The notes beneath the pieces are model-generated. The model ran no database searches. It saw nothing but the letters and a program-made list of their open reading frames with translations, and had not been told where the DNA came from. Made by a program: the position numbers and the translations under genes. From Perkinsus olseni (lineage: Eukaryota; Perkinsozoa; Perkinsida; Perkinsidae): 25,134 nt of DNA. The stretch lies in assembly GCA_013115135.1 (NCBI GenBank), contig JABANP010000646.1, positions 1-25,134 of the forward strand, read 5' to 3'. This document shows, piece after piece, positions 9,806 to 19,098 of this stretch. The first letter of the stretch is position 1, and every line of letters begins with the position of its first letter.

Positions 9806-10150
9806 AGCAGTATAAGTAAGCAGGGGTCGGAGAGTACTCTGCTGAGTGCCCTCAATCGCAGGGATCTCAGGAGGACAACAACGGCCGTCACCGGTCTGTC
9901 TCGTGAGTTGATCGCATATGAGCAGAGGTTGAGATCAGACTCTACCGCGAACTCGGATTTCCTCGGTTTCGGGTCTGGCTGCCCAGATTTGCCCATTCTC
10001 ACTAAGGTTGCTGTTGCCCTTGCCACAATTCCTGGAAGTAGTTGCAGCTGCGAGGAGAGCTTCAGCTTAGCTGGATCCTTATCGAGGAGCAGAAGATCCA
10101 GATTATCTGACAGCACTTTACGAGCCTTAATGCTTTTGAAGGGCCATTAG
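9806..10150 (+). mobile_element. hAT transposase C-terminal dimerisation domain, remnant
   Basis: The open frame (9806-10150, TAG stop) has no start codon of its own. It ends with the hAT C-terminal signature: a D-x-L-like segment (DFLGF), P.L at PDLPIL, then VAVALATIPGSSCSCEESFS, LAG, a basic run R..RL and a final LRALMLLKG. In hAT transposases this region dimerises the enzyme. The catalytic core and zinc-finger N-terminus are absent upstream, so this is a 5'-truncated relic. It lies directly downstream of the broken end of family A copy A2 (10242), which it or its excision may have truncated. Confidence 0.75.
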
Positions 10151-10241
10151 CTCTCATTACCGGCCCTTACTATTTTTTTAATATGTGTGAGCTTCCTATT
10201 GCTGTGTGTCTCTCTGGTCTTTAGTAGTGGTATGAGTGATA

Positions 10242-11282
10242 TCATACGTAGTTACTGTAATATTCGACTTGTCTGCTGCATGTCGCGGCTGAGGTATCCC
10301 TCCCTCGAGGTATGGCTGATTTACTGCGAGACAGCAACTCATTGAACTTGTTCGCGTTGAACTTAGGCTTGACAATCCTGCAAAGGACAGAGAGCATGTC
10401 GCATTCCACAGTCAGTCCGATTGACTCAGCCGAGAGAGGCTAGGAGACGGTGATGTCACTTTCGAGACGGGGAATCATAGTCCCGCAGTATCATTAAGCT
10501 CACCATTCACACTGCTTGCTATTCGTGGCGAGTTCTGCCTTCAGCGCTCCGAGCTTGAAGGGCTGGTTGATGTTTGCTTTGCTCAGGTATATCGTGTAAC
10601 GAATCGACAACTGAGAAGCCAGAGAACCATCAGCGGACATTCCGAGCTCGCCTCCATTCAACCTGGCATGTTCCTCCAATTGTCCAGACTTCACTAGTAG
10701 CTTGTCTCGTGCAGAACATCTCGTCCTTGTCGACGAAGTTGTTATCGTACTTCTCAAACATCTCAGAGACGACAGAGCGCGTCGGATTATCTTCTCCGGT
10801 ATCCATAGCCTTCAGCAAGCCTTCAATCTGTGAGTTATCAGAACTTTCCAACGCGGCCTCATCAGCCAGCACAGTGAATTCGACATAACTGTTGTTCCTG
10901 GGAAGAGAAGATCGAAGCAAGTGCCATGAGGATCCTCACCCGTACGGATACTCCAAATGTGCCACATCCATGACGTGGAATTCGCCGCTCGAGTCCTCTG
11001 CGTATCCGATTACGGTCTGCAAGGGATAGTCACAGGGCACGTAACAGGTTGCAATCCATGGTTTATCATTTCATGCGACGGAGAGCACAGCATGCTCTAG
11101 TACAAAAACTGACGACACTGCTCTACCTCTGTCATGGCCTTATCGCCGTTGTCGTGGAAAGTCCTGACTTTTCTATCTCTCATCGGACGCTTCGAACGGA
11201 GGCTGCCGGAAGCTTGATACGACGGTGACACCAAGAGGGCTGTGACGGTCAGAAGACGCGTCGGGATGATCCGTGGGGCCAT
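10242..11282 (-). CDS. Family A copy A2, secreted protein lacking its C-terminal segment
   Basis: Five minus-strand exons fit: 11127-11282, 10940-11016, 10663-10897, 10504-10610 and 10242-10377. The total is 711 bp (236 residues) with introns of 110, 42, 52 and 126 bp, all GT-AG. Exon 1 encodes a signal peptide (MAPRIIPTRLLTVTALLVS...). Exon 2 gives TVIGYAEDSSGEFHVMDVAH, exon 3 NNSYVEFTVLADEA and the conserved FC motif, exon 4 LSIRYTIYLSKANINQPFKL, and exon 5 IVKPKFNANKFNELLSRSKS. Exon 5 stops at YYSNYV, where the duplication edge creates TGA. About 45 residues present in the other copies are missing, including the IPDTWP and FHWL motifs. The function is unknown. It may be a pseudogene or a shortened secreted protein. 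Confidence 0.7.
10243..10926. repeat. Segmental duplication, copy 2 (partner 390-1072)
   Basis: This is the partner of 390-1072, nearly identical through exons 3-5 and introns 3-4 of family A. Unlike copy 1 it continues upstream into exons 2 and 1. Unlike copy 1 it has lost the 3' part of exon 5. Confidence 0.9.
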
Positions 11283-12050
11283 GGTGCTACTTGGTCGTCA
11301 AACGAGGAAATGACTGATCAGTGAACCAAACCCTGCCCGCGAGCTCATCGAGTTAGAATCTAACAGTCTAGGGGCTAACGCGAAGTCAGGAGGCTCTGTA
11401 AGAAAATGCGACGATTTCTCCTGCCCGGTATGACCAGACCCGGGGGGGACTTGCCGTTGTTACGGAACTCGAAATTATATTGAAACTTCAGGGAAGTATT
11501 CGACAAAGATGAGTCGTACGTTCTGTACGACGGTCTCAACGTGATAACAGTTTTCAGATCAACACTGAGCAGTGAAGTACTCGACTAGCATCGGCGCTGC
11601 CGATGGTAGGCCCTAAGTTCACGGAATCTCCTGCAAGACGAAAAATGAAAGCATATCGAAAAGCAAACGTAATGCAACCTGGAGACTGATATGGAAGCAC
11701 CTTCGTGCTTGGAAGTTCCCATTTCTTGCTATCTCGCGAAGTTTTTCCAAGTGCAGGCATTTTTTCCGTCGCAGAATTGAGTTGGTGAGGTCAGATCCGG
11801 CCGGTGCAGAGAAAACACATGCCGGTGCAGCACCGGCATAGTAAGGACATGTTATTCTTCTGCTATCCGGAATAGCCTATTCCAGTGCGCTAGAACCTAT
11901 AAGGGTCAAACATCTTAGTAGGATGTTTGAATGTGTGATTGTCACCGGCGAAAGCTGCGTCGCCGTCGGTGTGCACCCAAGGAAAATCGCTGACGCGAAA
12001 GTCTGGGCGAGTTGAGCACTGCCGGCTGGTTAGTGGTTCCAAGTTGTTTT
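11283..12050. other. Intergenic region between divergent copies A2 and A3
   Basis: No supported gene. This is the shared 5' region of A2 (minus) and A3 (plus). It holds hairpins at 11507-11525 (7-bp arms), 11586-11602 (7-bp arms), 11819-11839 (10-bp arms around A11829), 11869-11883 (7-bp arms around C11876) and 11906-11930 (9-bp arms, 7-base spacer). A hairpin-forming motif at 11691-11712 (AAGCACCTTCGTGCTT) resembles 1328-1347. Confidence 0.6.
11819..11839. repeat. Odd palindrome, 10-bp arms
   Basis: ATGCCGGTGC and GCACCGGCAT pair around A11829. It lies upstream of family A copy A3. Confidence 0.9.
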
Positions 12051-13250
12051 ACGATCCGGCGAATTCTCCTCCCGCGTTCTCTTAGCCTCGCCGCTTCATT
12101 GGTTTCATGTTGGGCTCTGGGAAGTCTGAGTTCTGATCTTTCAACCAGGCACAGCATGACTTTTACTGGTAAAGAGAGAACAGTCAAGGTAGAGTGTCAT
12201 CACATCTGCTTGTTCTCGAGTCACTCGAGTCGAGTGCGTCTTCCTCTGTGTTACAGGACTCTCGGTATGGCTGGTCCGTACGCATTGTATTTCTTGCAGA
12301 CTGTAATCGGATACATTGAGACGCCGGGAGATGACCCACCGAGAATTACGGACGTTGAGCATATAGAATACCCCGACGGGTGATGATTCCCCTTGAGAAG
12401 TTCTCCAGTTAACTGCGTCACACGATCGTATCTTCAGAACCAGTGACCACCTCGCCTTCACTATCCTCGCCGATAAAGATGTGTTGGAGGAATTCAACAG
12501 GGAGCAAATACAGAGGATGTTAAAGTCAAATGACCCTAGGGCGAGGAGCCCGGCATCGCTCAGAGCGCTACTCATGCGGAATTTTGGCTCCGAAGCCCTG
12601 AAGAAGTACGAACAAAGGTTTGCCTCATACGATGATCTATACTGCATGGTGGACGCGGTATCCACTGGCCACAGACATGGATCTCAGGTGAGGCCCAATC
12701 ACGTCGAGCTCGGGGATTCACGGCTCCTATGAGTTGACTTCTCAGTTCTCTATCAACTACGCGCTTTACCTCAGCAGGACACAGGCCAATGGCGCTTTCA
12801 CACTGAGAGCTATGAAGACAGACCTAGCTGTGGAACACGGACGAGCTGGATGGTGAGTTCAACAATACGGCCGCGTTCAACTTAGTTTTGAAGAGTAGCA
12901 ACCCTCGTCTTCCACCTTGACACTGGAGCTGTTCTTACCACCGCTGGAGCCTCGGTGTTGTTCATAGGGCTCTCGATCCAAAGTTCTACGTCGACAGGCT
13001 GAACGACCTATTGTCCCGCAGCGAGAAAGCCACGCCTCGAGGCGACGATACTCCTCGGAGCACGTGTGAGAGGCAAGTGTGGTTCTATAGTAACTATATT
13101 TCACCACCAGAACACAACATTTTCCCTGATACATGGCCGGAGCAAACATTCACTCAATGGGCACGGTCATCCTTCCCCATACTCCTTGCGGATCACACCA
13201 AAAACATCTTCCATTGGCTGACAAACGGCACCATAAAGTATAAGCACTGA
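12051..13250 (+). CDS. Family A copy A3, secreted protein gene with ACG in place of the start codon
   Basis: Five exons fit: 12051-12188, 12300-12379, 12438-12687, 12746-12852 and 12968-13250. The total is 858 bp (285 residues) with GT-AG introns of 111, 58, 58 and 115 bp. Exon 1 aligns residue for residue in length (46 codons) with those of A4 and A5 and encodes a signal-peptide-like stretch (RRILLPRSLSLAASLVSCWA). The codon aligned with their ATG is ACG at 12051, and no in-frame ATG lies between it and the TGA at 11991. Later exons show TVIGYIETPGDD, FTILADKDVLEEF, YCMVD, FSINYALYLS, CERQVWFYSNYISPP, FPDTWPEQ and IFHWLTNGT. It is the only plus-strand copy. It may be a recent start-loss pseudogene, or may start by a non-AUG codon or from an unseen exon. 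Confidence 0.75.
12215..12235. repeat. Overlapping odd palindromes in intron 1 of A3
   Basis: CTCGAGT and ACTCGAG pair around C12222. ACTCGA and TCGAGT pair around G12229. The structure lies wholly within intron 1. Confidence 0.8.
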
Positions 13251-14559
13251 CTTCGTACTGCCTGAGTGGAGTGTAGGTGTTTTTCCTTCGAACATCTTCA
13301 TCGGGGAGTGTGGTGGGTTGGTTTCCCTTTCCAAATATAATCACTGGGTACTGTTGTTGCCGGAGTCACATGAGCACTGTGTATCCTCGCTGTCTGCCAG
13401 ACAGTAGTCTCGCTGTCTGACAGTGTCTGCATGAGATGTCTGATGTCGCCCAAATATCTGGTTGAATTGTTGCGTGGCGGTTTGACCAAACACCGGAGAG
13501 TTCCGCTCTTGGAGAAACATCACCGGTGCCCAAGACGGCTGAGTTCCAGCAAGAATGCGTTTAGATTCACTGCTGCGAATCGACGCTGAGGCCTTCAACC
13601 CACGGTTGGCCGTAAGTGGGGCTTTAATGCAGACAGAATTTGACTTCATCGTGTTTCCCATATTCCACTGAGTAGGTCCATGCATTTCTCTGCGTTTGTA
13701 GTCACTGGAATCATAAATTATCGACACCTTTATTTCTGCGCAGAAATACTGCGCAAAATGGGGGTCGCAGGTTCGATTCCCAGCACATACATTTCATGAA
13801 AAGTCTCCTGTACACTCGAGAAACTCATTCAAAATAAAACCCATTCACCCAAAAAATTCTCGGCACCTCGGTTGACCCACGAGGTATGAAACAGCACCGC
13901 CAGCCGGACGTTGGACCCCACCAGCCTGGTGGCTCCAGGGATTCCCCAGGCTAGCAGCCGTGAGTGCTGCAAGTCACGAACCACATGGCTAGCCAAGTTG
14001 AAGGCTCGCTCACTACCATCGCTCAGTCGTTGATGCGCGGCGGTGATAGTTACTGTATAACTACGTGCTAGTACTGTAGCATGATCAATGGTTAGCTCGA
14101 AATGCCCATGATGCAGAGGTTGGGAGTGTGAATAGTGAGTGGCTCTGCTCTGACCTGTGCGATTTTCATCAGTCTCAGAGCCAGCAACCAGGCAGTAGCC
14201 TGGATCTGCTGCCAACTATCAGTTGGAAGCCACCGCTGTTCAGTAGGACACGAGAGCTGCCCGACTCCGTACCCGGACGGGTCGAGTCAGCAGTCTCTAG
14301 TATCCTACCTCCACATCCAGGGAGCGGAGGGCTGAGTCGAGCTCGTAACTGCCATCATTACAGCCATAACTACAGGGCTATACCTATTTGCAGCACCCTG
14401 CTAGCTCTAGCACTGAACTATGCTGAACTACCACGACTTCTTGTTATCTTTGGCGCGCACAGGCCCGTCTTGTATCTGCGCGGCGACCGCCGCTCGGCCG
14501 CTGAGCGGCGTTAAACCGCTGCAGCTAAGTCTCAGGCTAGTCATCCGATTAATGCTCGC
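13251..14559. other. Non-coding stretch between A3 and the A6 relic
   Basis: Open frames of 60-130 codons occur on both strands (for example 13829-14215 minus) but show no recognisable domain, splice-linked partner or repeat copy. I do not call them genes. Hairpins include 13390-13404 (7-bp arms around C13397) and 14488-14510 (8-bp arms, 7-base spacer). Confidence 0.5.
13731..13790 (+). other. 18-bp even palindrome and tRNA-like B-box
   Basis: TATTTCTGC and GCAGAAATA form a perfect even palindrome (13731-13748). Downstream, GGTTCGATTCC (13770-13780) matches the pol III B-box / TpsiC loop consensus. The flanking bases do not form a full T-stem, and I find no A-box or acceptor partner. It is at best a tRNA or tRNA-derived SINE fragment. 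Confidence 0.3.
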
Positions 14560-14564
14560 TTCGT

Positions 14565-14715
14565 GCAGTACGGATCGTTTCTCTCTCTTCGAATTTCGTT
14601 GCCGCAAATGTGCATTGAACTTGCCTCTAGGAGAGGTTGGAGTCTCGGTGTGCTCTCCTGCATCTTCAGGAAGCCCGCTGCAGGCTGCCCGTAGCCTGTG
14701 AGTTGTTAAGGCATC
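14565..14715 (-). pseudogene. Family A copy A6, decayed exon 3 relic
   Basis: The minus-strand sequence aligns with the second half of exon 3 of copy A5: LNNSQ near the start, and a stretch reading PYCTKRA that matches the A5 residues around LHCVKRA, including the conserved cysteine. A 2-bp insertion between these blocks and in-frame stops break the frame. No other exons are clearly preserved. Two odd palindromes (14735-14749 and 14776-14790) sit where the upstream half of the exon should be. Confidence 0.5.
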
Positions 14716-14972
14716 TAACACACGTCTATCCTGAATCAGGATTCCTGATACAGAGGTCTCATGCCTCTGCCCAGACTCTGGGCCCCAGAGCGCTGCGTCT
14801 CGCTTGCCTCATTAATGCGCATTTGCTGTCACACCGTTACAACAAAGGTTGGACCTGCTTGAGACGGGTGGCCTAATGTGACTATCCTACGCAGTGCTGG
14901 GTGCAGTCCTTGAATTCCCCTCGGCTACCGGTCTGCTGGCCAGTAGGCCGTTAGCACGCTCGGTGTGAGTAG

Positions 14973-14989
14973 TCATTACTCAGTAATGA
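14973..14989. repeat. Odd palindrome, 8-bp arms
   Basis: TCATTACT and AGTAATGA pair around C14981. It lies in intergenic DNA between the A6 relic and the open frame at 15039. Confidence 0.85.
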
Positions 14990-15038
14990 GACATCATTAT
15001 CGCTGATGGGTTCTGTATTGTGATATGCCTATTCGAAA

Positions 15039-15269
15039 TTGTCTACTCCGAAGGCGGGAGTCTGGAATTCCGAGAACCTGGGGCCAGAGCCCGCGTCCTT
15101 TAGGACGCTACAATTACTCTCCAACTTGGTGCAACAACAGGTTCTCGCGGATGCGCACAACACATATGACACCGACAAAGACATGATGATATCGATTCGA
15201 GGAAGAGCACTTGAGCGAGCTCTCAAGAGTATGCATGACTCGCGCTTCTCGCAAGGCCCCTTCAAGTAA
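15039..15269 (+). CDS. Possible terminal exon of an unknown gene
   Basis: A 76-codon frame without ATG ends at TAA (15267-15269) and reads like protein: FRTLQLLSNLVQQQVLADAH, then DTDKDMMISIRGRALERALK. It predicts amphipathic helix. It may be the last exon of a plus-strand gene whose upstream part is gone or unrecognised. It faces the 3' end of A4, 21 bp away. I know of no family match. Confidence 0.3.
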   Translation: MSTPKAGVWNSENLGPEPASFRTLQLLSNLVQQQVLADAHNTYDTDKDMMISIRGRALERALKSMHDSRFSQGPFK

Positions 15270-15290
15270 CATCGGACACTAGCCGCGACG

Positions 15291-16804
15291 TCAGGGCTTG
15301 TTTTTCATAGTATCACGCGTCAACCAATGGTAAATGCCAGAGATAAGTCCCTTATCAGGAACGGGCCATCGGAAATACCTGCCTTCGAAGGTCTCTCCCG
15401 CCCATGTATCAGGAAAAGTTCTCTCTCCGCGCGCCGAAAGGTATTCAGCATAGAATTTCATTTGCCTCCTGCAGGTGTCTTGGGTACTCTCGTTGGCTCG
15501 AGGCGTGGCCTTCTCGCTGCGTAACAATAACTCGTCCAACCTTTCCCTGTAGAACTTCGGCTTGGCAGTCCTACAAACAAATGAAGCCTTTAGCGGTGTC
15601 TCTAAATATGAAGGGACTACAAACAGCACAGCATCGTAGTTATTGCCGCGCAGTATACCGTACTTGCTGCTTGCAAGTTGCGAGTCGCAACTTGCGAACA
15701 CTCACAATAATTCATTAGCAAGCCAGAGCCCAGTTTCGAAACTAATGGTCCCTATGTTCGCTAAAGCAGCTGATCCAACAGTTCGCTTTTCGAAAGCATT
15801 TCAGCGAGTAAGATAGCCAATTTTAAGATCGAGAACCGAAGCGGAGCGGTTGAACTTCAACCCTTTAAATGTTATCATTGCATCTACCATTTATATCCCT
15901 CCTTCCAAGAGAGGTCTGCCTCCATGGCCCTAAGCACCAAAGGCTCACTGGCCTCCGCCCTGGTAAGGTAAATTGTGTAATGGATCTCAAACTAAAAATG
16001 AAGTTGCAGTCATCGTTAGTTCGTAGCTTGCAAGTATCTGAACTCACCCCATGGCTCAGATCCCAACTGTCCCAAGGTGGCAACTGAAGAAGATAAGGTG
16101 TCCAAAGGCAATCTCAAACTACGTAAAGTCCACAGATTCGAGAGGCATGCGCCCGGAAGCGACCAAAACTTTGGACACCTCAACTTCTCCGGATGCTACC
16201 CGTGTGTCGGCAGAACTTGTCAATTTGCAGTGTAACTCTGCATGCTTTGCCCGGGAGAACTTCTTATGGTATCTCTCTTGAATTTCCAGATTAATGAAGT
16301 TCTCCATGAGATGCGTCTTGAGTACGGCTGGGCTAATATTTGAAGAATCGTTCTCTTCTAAGATTCTATGGAACGTCGGGCTGTCGAATTCCTCTTTTAG
16401 CGCGTCTTCGTCAGCGAGGAAGGCAAATTTGAGCCAAAGGCCGGTTCTGAAAAATATGAGGATATCAAGCAGTTAACTCGAGAGTCATCACCCATCAGGG
16501 AAGCTTGATTGTGCCACATCAATAACACTCAGCTCGCCATCTTCAGTCTCGCGGAATCCGATCACAGTCTGCGAGAAAGACAACGTACCAGAGCAGTTTC
16601 GATTCGACTCTCCGTCGTGTGATACAGGGGAAGACGTGCCAACGAAAGTCAATGAAAGCACCCCACCTTCATCGTCTTCTCTCTAATAGAGAAGGACACG
16701 GCCTGCCTGCTGCCAACATCAGGGCTCGCGCTTTTCACGGGCCACCACAATATCGCTGAAGCACTGAAGCTTAGAAGACGTGAAAGGGGAAATCGTCGCA
16801 CCAT
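15291..16804 (-). CDS. Family A copy A4, secreted protein of unknown function
   Basis: Exons on the minus strand are 16667-16804, 16492-16568, 16200-16446, 15888-15991 and 15291-15570. The total is 846 bp (281 residues). Introns 1 and 2 are 98 and 45 bp, intron 4 is 317 bp, and intron 3 is an unusually long 208 bp. Intron 3 contains a possible 36-bp extra exon (16048-16083, LPPWDSWDLSHG) with good AG and GTGAGT borders that would keep the frame. Exon 1 gives a signal peptide (MVRRFPLSRLLSFSASAIL...). Later exons show TVIGFRETEDGELSVIDVAQ, FAFLADEDALKEEF, LHC, FEIHYTIYLTRAEASEPLVL, CRRQMKFYAEYLS, FPDTWAGETF and IYHWLTRDT. The start matches A5 in position and context. Two cysteines are shared by all copies and could form a disulfide. 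No known domain is recognised. Confidence 0.75.
15673..15695. repeat. Odd palindrome, 11-bp arms, in intron 4 of A4
   Basis: GCAAGTTGCGA and TCGCAACTTGC pair perfectly around G15684. It lies inside the longest intron of the family A genes here. Confidence 0.9.
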
Positions 16805-17849
16805 GACTCAACCAGGGATTACTGAGGAACCAATTGAACTTTTCGAGCCTGAGTACGATGTAGCTTCGGGAAAAACACCCATTGTGACCGATCTCGGGCG
16901 CAGGAAGACACGAAGATTTCCTTCAGAGAGATTATCTGGAATGACTACATTACGCTCGAGGGATGGCAAGATAGCCAAGAGGAGCGTGTGCCTCCCGCGA
17001 AGACATTTTTTGAAGATGATTCTACCAAGCTAGTAAAACTGCCTCATTCATACCTAACGCTATGGAGTCTGTTGAATTTCTAGCAATACAAAATCAATTC
17101 CCGTCCAAGTTTGATGAGGGAACAGGCTAGAATGACAAGGCTACTAGTGAGTAAGACGCTGAATTGGGAATATTGACCGAAGTTTGATATGTCATTACCA
17201 AAAATATCGGAGAAAAGGCCAAGACTGACAAGCGCACATCGAAGTTCGACAGCCCGTGACTGAAGCCCCGACTCACTGGTTCACCGTTTCGACAAGTCCT
17301 TGTTACATCCCAGGAGGCGCGTGCAGTGCTGGACGGCTACCGTGATGGTAGCCGGTAGTACCGTCGCTGGACATTCCCAAACTTTGTTTGAGTCAAGTGT
17401 AGTCTCAGACAGGTAGATGGATGTTTCCCTCGGACCTGCTCTCGTATTTACTGATACGAGCCCGCTGGACGGTGCAGCCTTCGGTCCTATGGTCTAGGAC
17501 GTTGAGCGGTCAGTGAGTCAGTCTGGGCTTGAAACCCCACGACATTTGGATGGAGAGGGTCTAGGTTGGCGTTCCGTATTTTCATCAATAAGTAACACGA
17601 CGGAGGTACCATAATAATGGTACATGCCAACGCAAGAGACTTAGTGTTTGTTACGTTCTCAAAGCAACATCAATTTTCATGGGAACAGCCTAGACGAACA
17701 CTAGCAAAAAACTAGTCCCTCAGGCAAAATTCGAGTTTCGAACGCACCCTTAAATAATAACCGACCCGGATAAGGGCATCCTTTACAGGCGAAAATATCT
17801 GCCCTATCTGGTGAACCTCCATCCAAGTGGCATCACATGCGCCACAAAA
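16805..17849. other. Intergenic region between A4 and A5
   Basis: No supported gene. A plus-strand frame at 16803-17033 is antisense to exon 1 of A4 plus its upstream DNA. Hairpins lie at 17334-17354 (8-bp arms), 17441-17460 (7-bp arms) and 17606-17623 (7-bp arms). Confidence 0.6.
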
Positions 17850-19098
17850 TCAGTATTTCACAGTGCCGTTAGTCAGCCAGTGGAAAACACTAATGACCTG
17901 TTGTTCAGCGGTCAAACGATGTGAGCTTGACTTGACAGTAAACGGCCAGATATCAGGGATAATATCCCCACCAGGGGGTGAGATGTAGTTACTGTAGAGC
18001 TCCACTTGTCTGCTGCACGCTCTATCAGGGCTGTCCCATTCCCCGATTGTAGCTTGCCCAGCGCGGGATACTAATTCCATTAGCCTGTCCGCGTGGAACT
18101 TTGGTTCCATGATCCTATAAAAATAGTTGAGAATGACGACGTGTCGCATGCCACGCTCTACAGCCTCGCGGCCACAAGCCGCTCAGCGGCTGGCCGAACT
18201 CCAATTGATTTGAGCATTCAGGGATGAACATTCACTCGATGCCAAATGGTCAACACCATTTCGAGAAGTGCTGATAAAAGCGTCACCATATGCGAAACCG
18301 AAGCACGTTCAGTTTAGAAGAATCAGCTGTGCTGTATGACCCAACCTACCATCCATCTCCATTGTTATGCGTTCCCAATTCTGCTTTTAGACCTGTGAGT
18401 CTGTAGCCTTGGCCGGACGCAGTGGCTGGCCAGTAAAGGTAGAGTGCGTAACGAACCATTACCTGCGAAACCGGCAAGCAGTCGAGCGGCACTCCGAGTT
18501 CACCGTGATACCGTCTCGCCCTGGCGTCCCGTTTCTGCTCGCTTCACGCAGTGCAACTTGTTTCTACCGCCAAATTTCTTTTCGTATTGCTCCAAAATTC
18601 CAGAGCCGACACGGTGCATCAGCTGTGACTTCAGTGAGGGAGGAGTTCTCGCTTTGAAGTCCTTCGTCTTCAGGAACCCTTGAATCTGTGAGTTGTTGAA
18701 TCCTCTCAGCAATCCTTCATCAGCTAGTACGGTGTATTTGACATAACTATTGTTCCTGCAAATACGAGCATGTGAAGCGATTACCGTGAGCATCGTTACC
18801 CGTTAGGGTACTCAACGTGTGCTACGTCCAGGACATTGAGCCTATCGTCCGAATCCTCGACATATCCGATTATAGTCTGGCAAGAATTCACGGGTGTACG
18901 ATGCACACAGCAGTACGCGAACCTCGACGAATGTTTTCAACATTCTCTTAGCTACCGTACCCGAGCCGTTTTATGAGTGAAAATCATAGCTTGTCTGGAT
19001 GGGACATCACGGCTCAAAGTGCCGTATGTTCCATACGATAACGACAGCAATGAGGCGGTTACGATCAGAAGACACGACGGGAGAGTCTGCCGGACCAT
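17850..19098 (-). CDS. Family A copy A5, secreted protein of unknown function
   Basis: Exons on the minus strand are 18961-19098, 18800-18876, 18512-18755, 18350-18462 and 17850-18114. The total is 837 bp (278 residues) with introns of 84, 44, 49 and 235 bp, all GT-AG. Exon 1 encodes a clear signal peptide (MVRQTLPSCLLIVTASLLSL, then SYG). Later exons show TIIGYVEDSDDRLNVLDVAH, NNSYVKYTVLADEGLL, KLHCVKRAE, VMVRYALYLYW, CSRQVELYSNYISPPGG, IPDIWPFTVKSSS and FHWLTNGTVKY before TGA. Its C-terminal half is closest to A1. The protein is probably exported or membrane-lumenal. No catalytic motif is visible, and variation is spread along the length apart from the conserved exon-5 core. Confidence 0.78.
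18177..18191. repeat. Odd palindrome in intron 4 of A5
   Basis: AGCCGCT and AGCGGCT pair around C18184. It lies within the 235-bp intron 4, flanked on both sides by GGCC. Confidence 0.8.

Noticed and set aside
10663..10757. Shared +1 frameshift in copies A1, A2, A3 and A5, which could have been programmed frameshifting
   Set aside because: A GT-AG intron of 49-58 bp in phase 0 explains the frame change in all of them (10611-10662 in A2, 12688-12745 in A3), with exon 4 length conserved.
13770..13780. tRNA gene suggested by GGTTCGATTCC
   Set aside because: The T-stem does not pair, and no A-box, anticodon arm or acceptor stem is found. Kept only as a low-confidence fragment.
13829..14215. 128-codon minus-strand frame
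   Set aside because: It overlaps an equally long plus-strand frame, shows no domain or paralogue in the window, and lies in hairpin-rich DNA.
16803..17033. Plus-strand frame similar to another at 18977-19264, looking like a second gene family (shared RTMTQ.G.T.E)
   Set aside because: Both are antisense to exon 1 of A4 and A5. The similarity comes from the conserved signal-peptide exon on the minus strand (ATG at 16804 and 19098).
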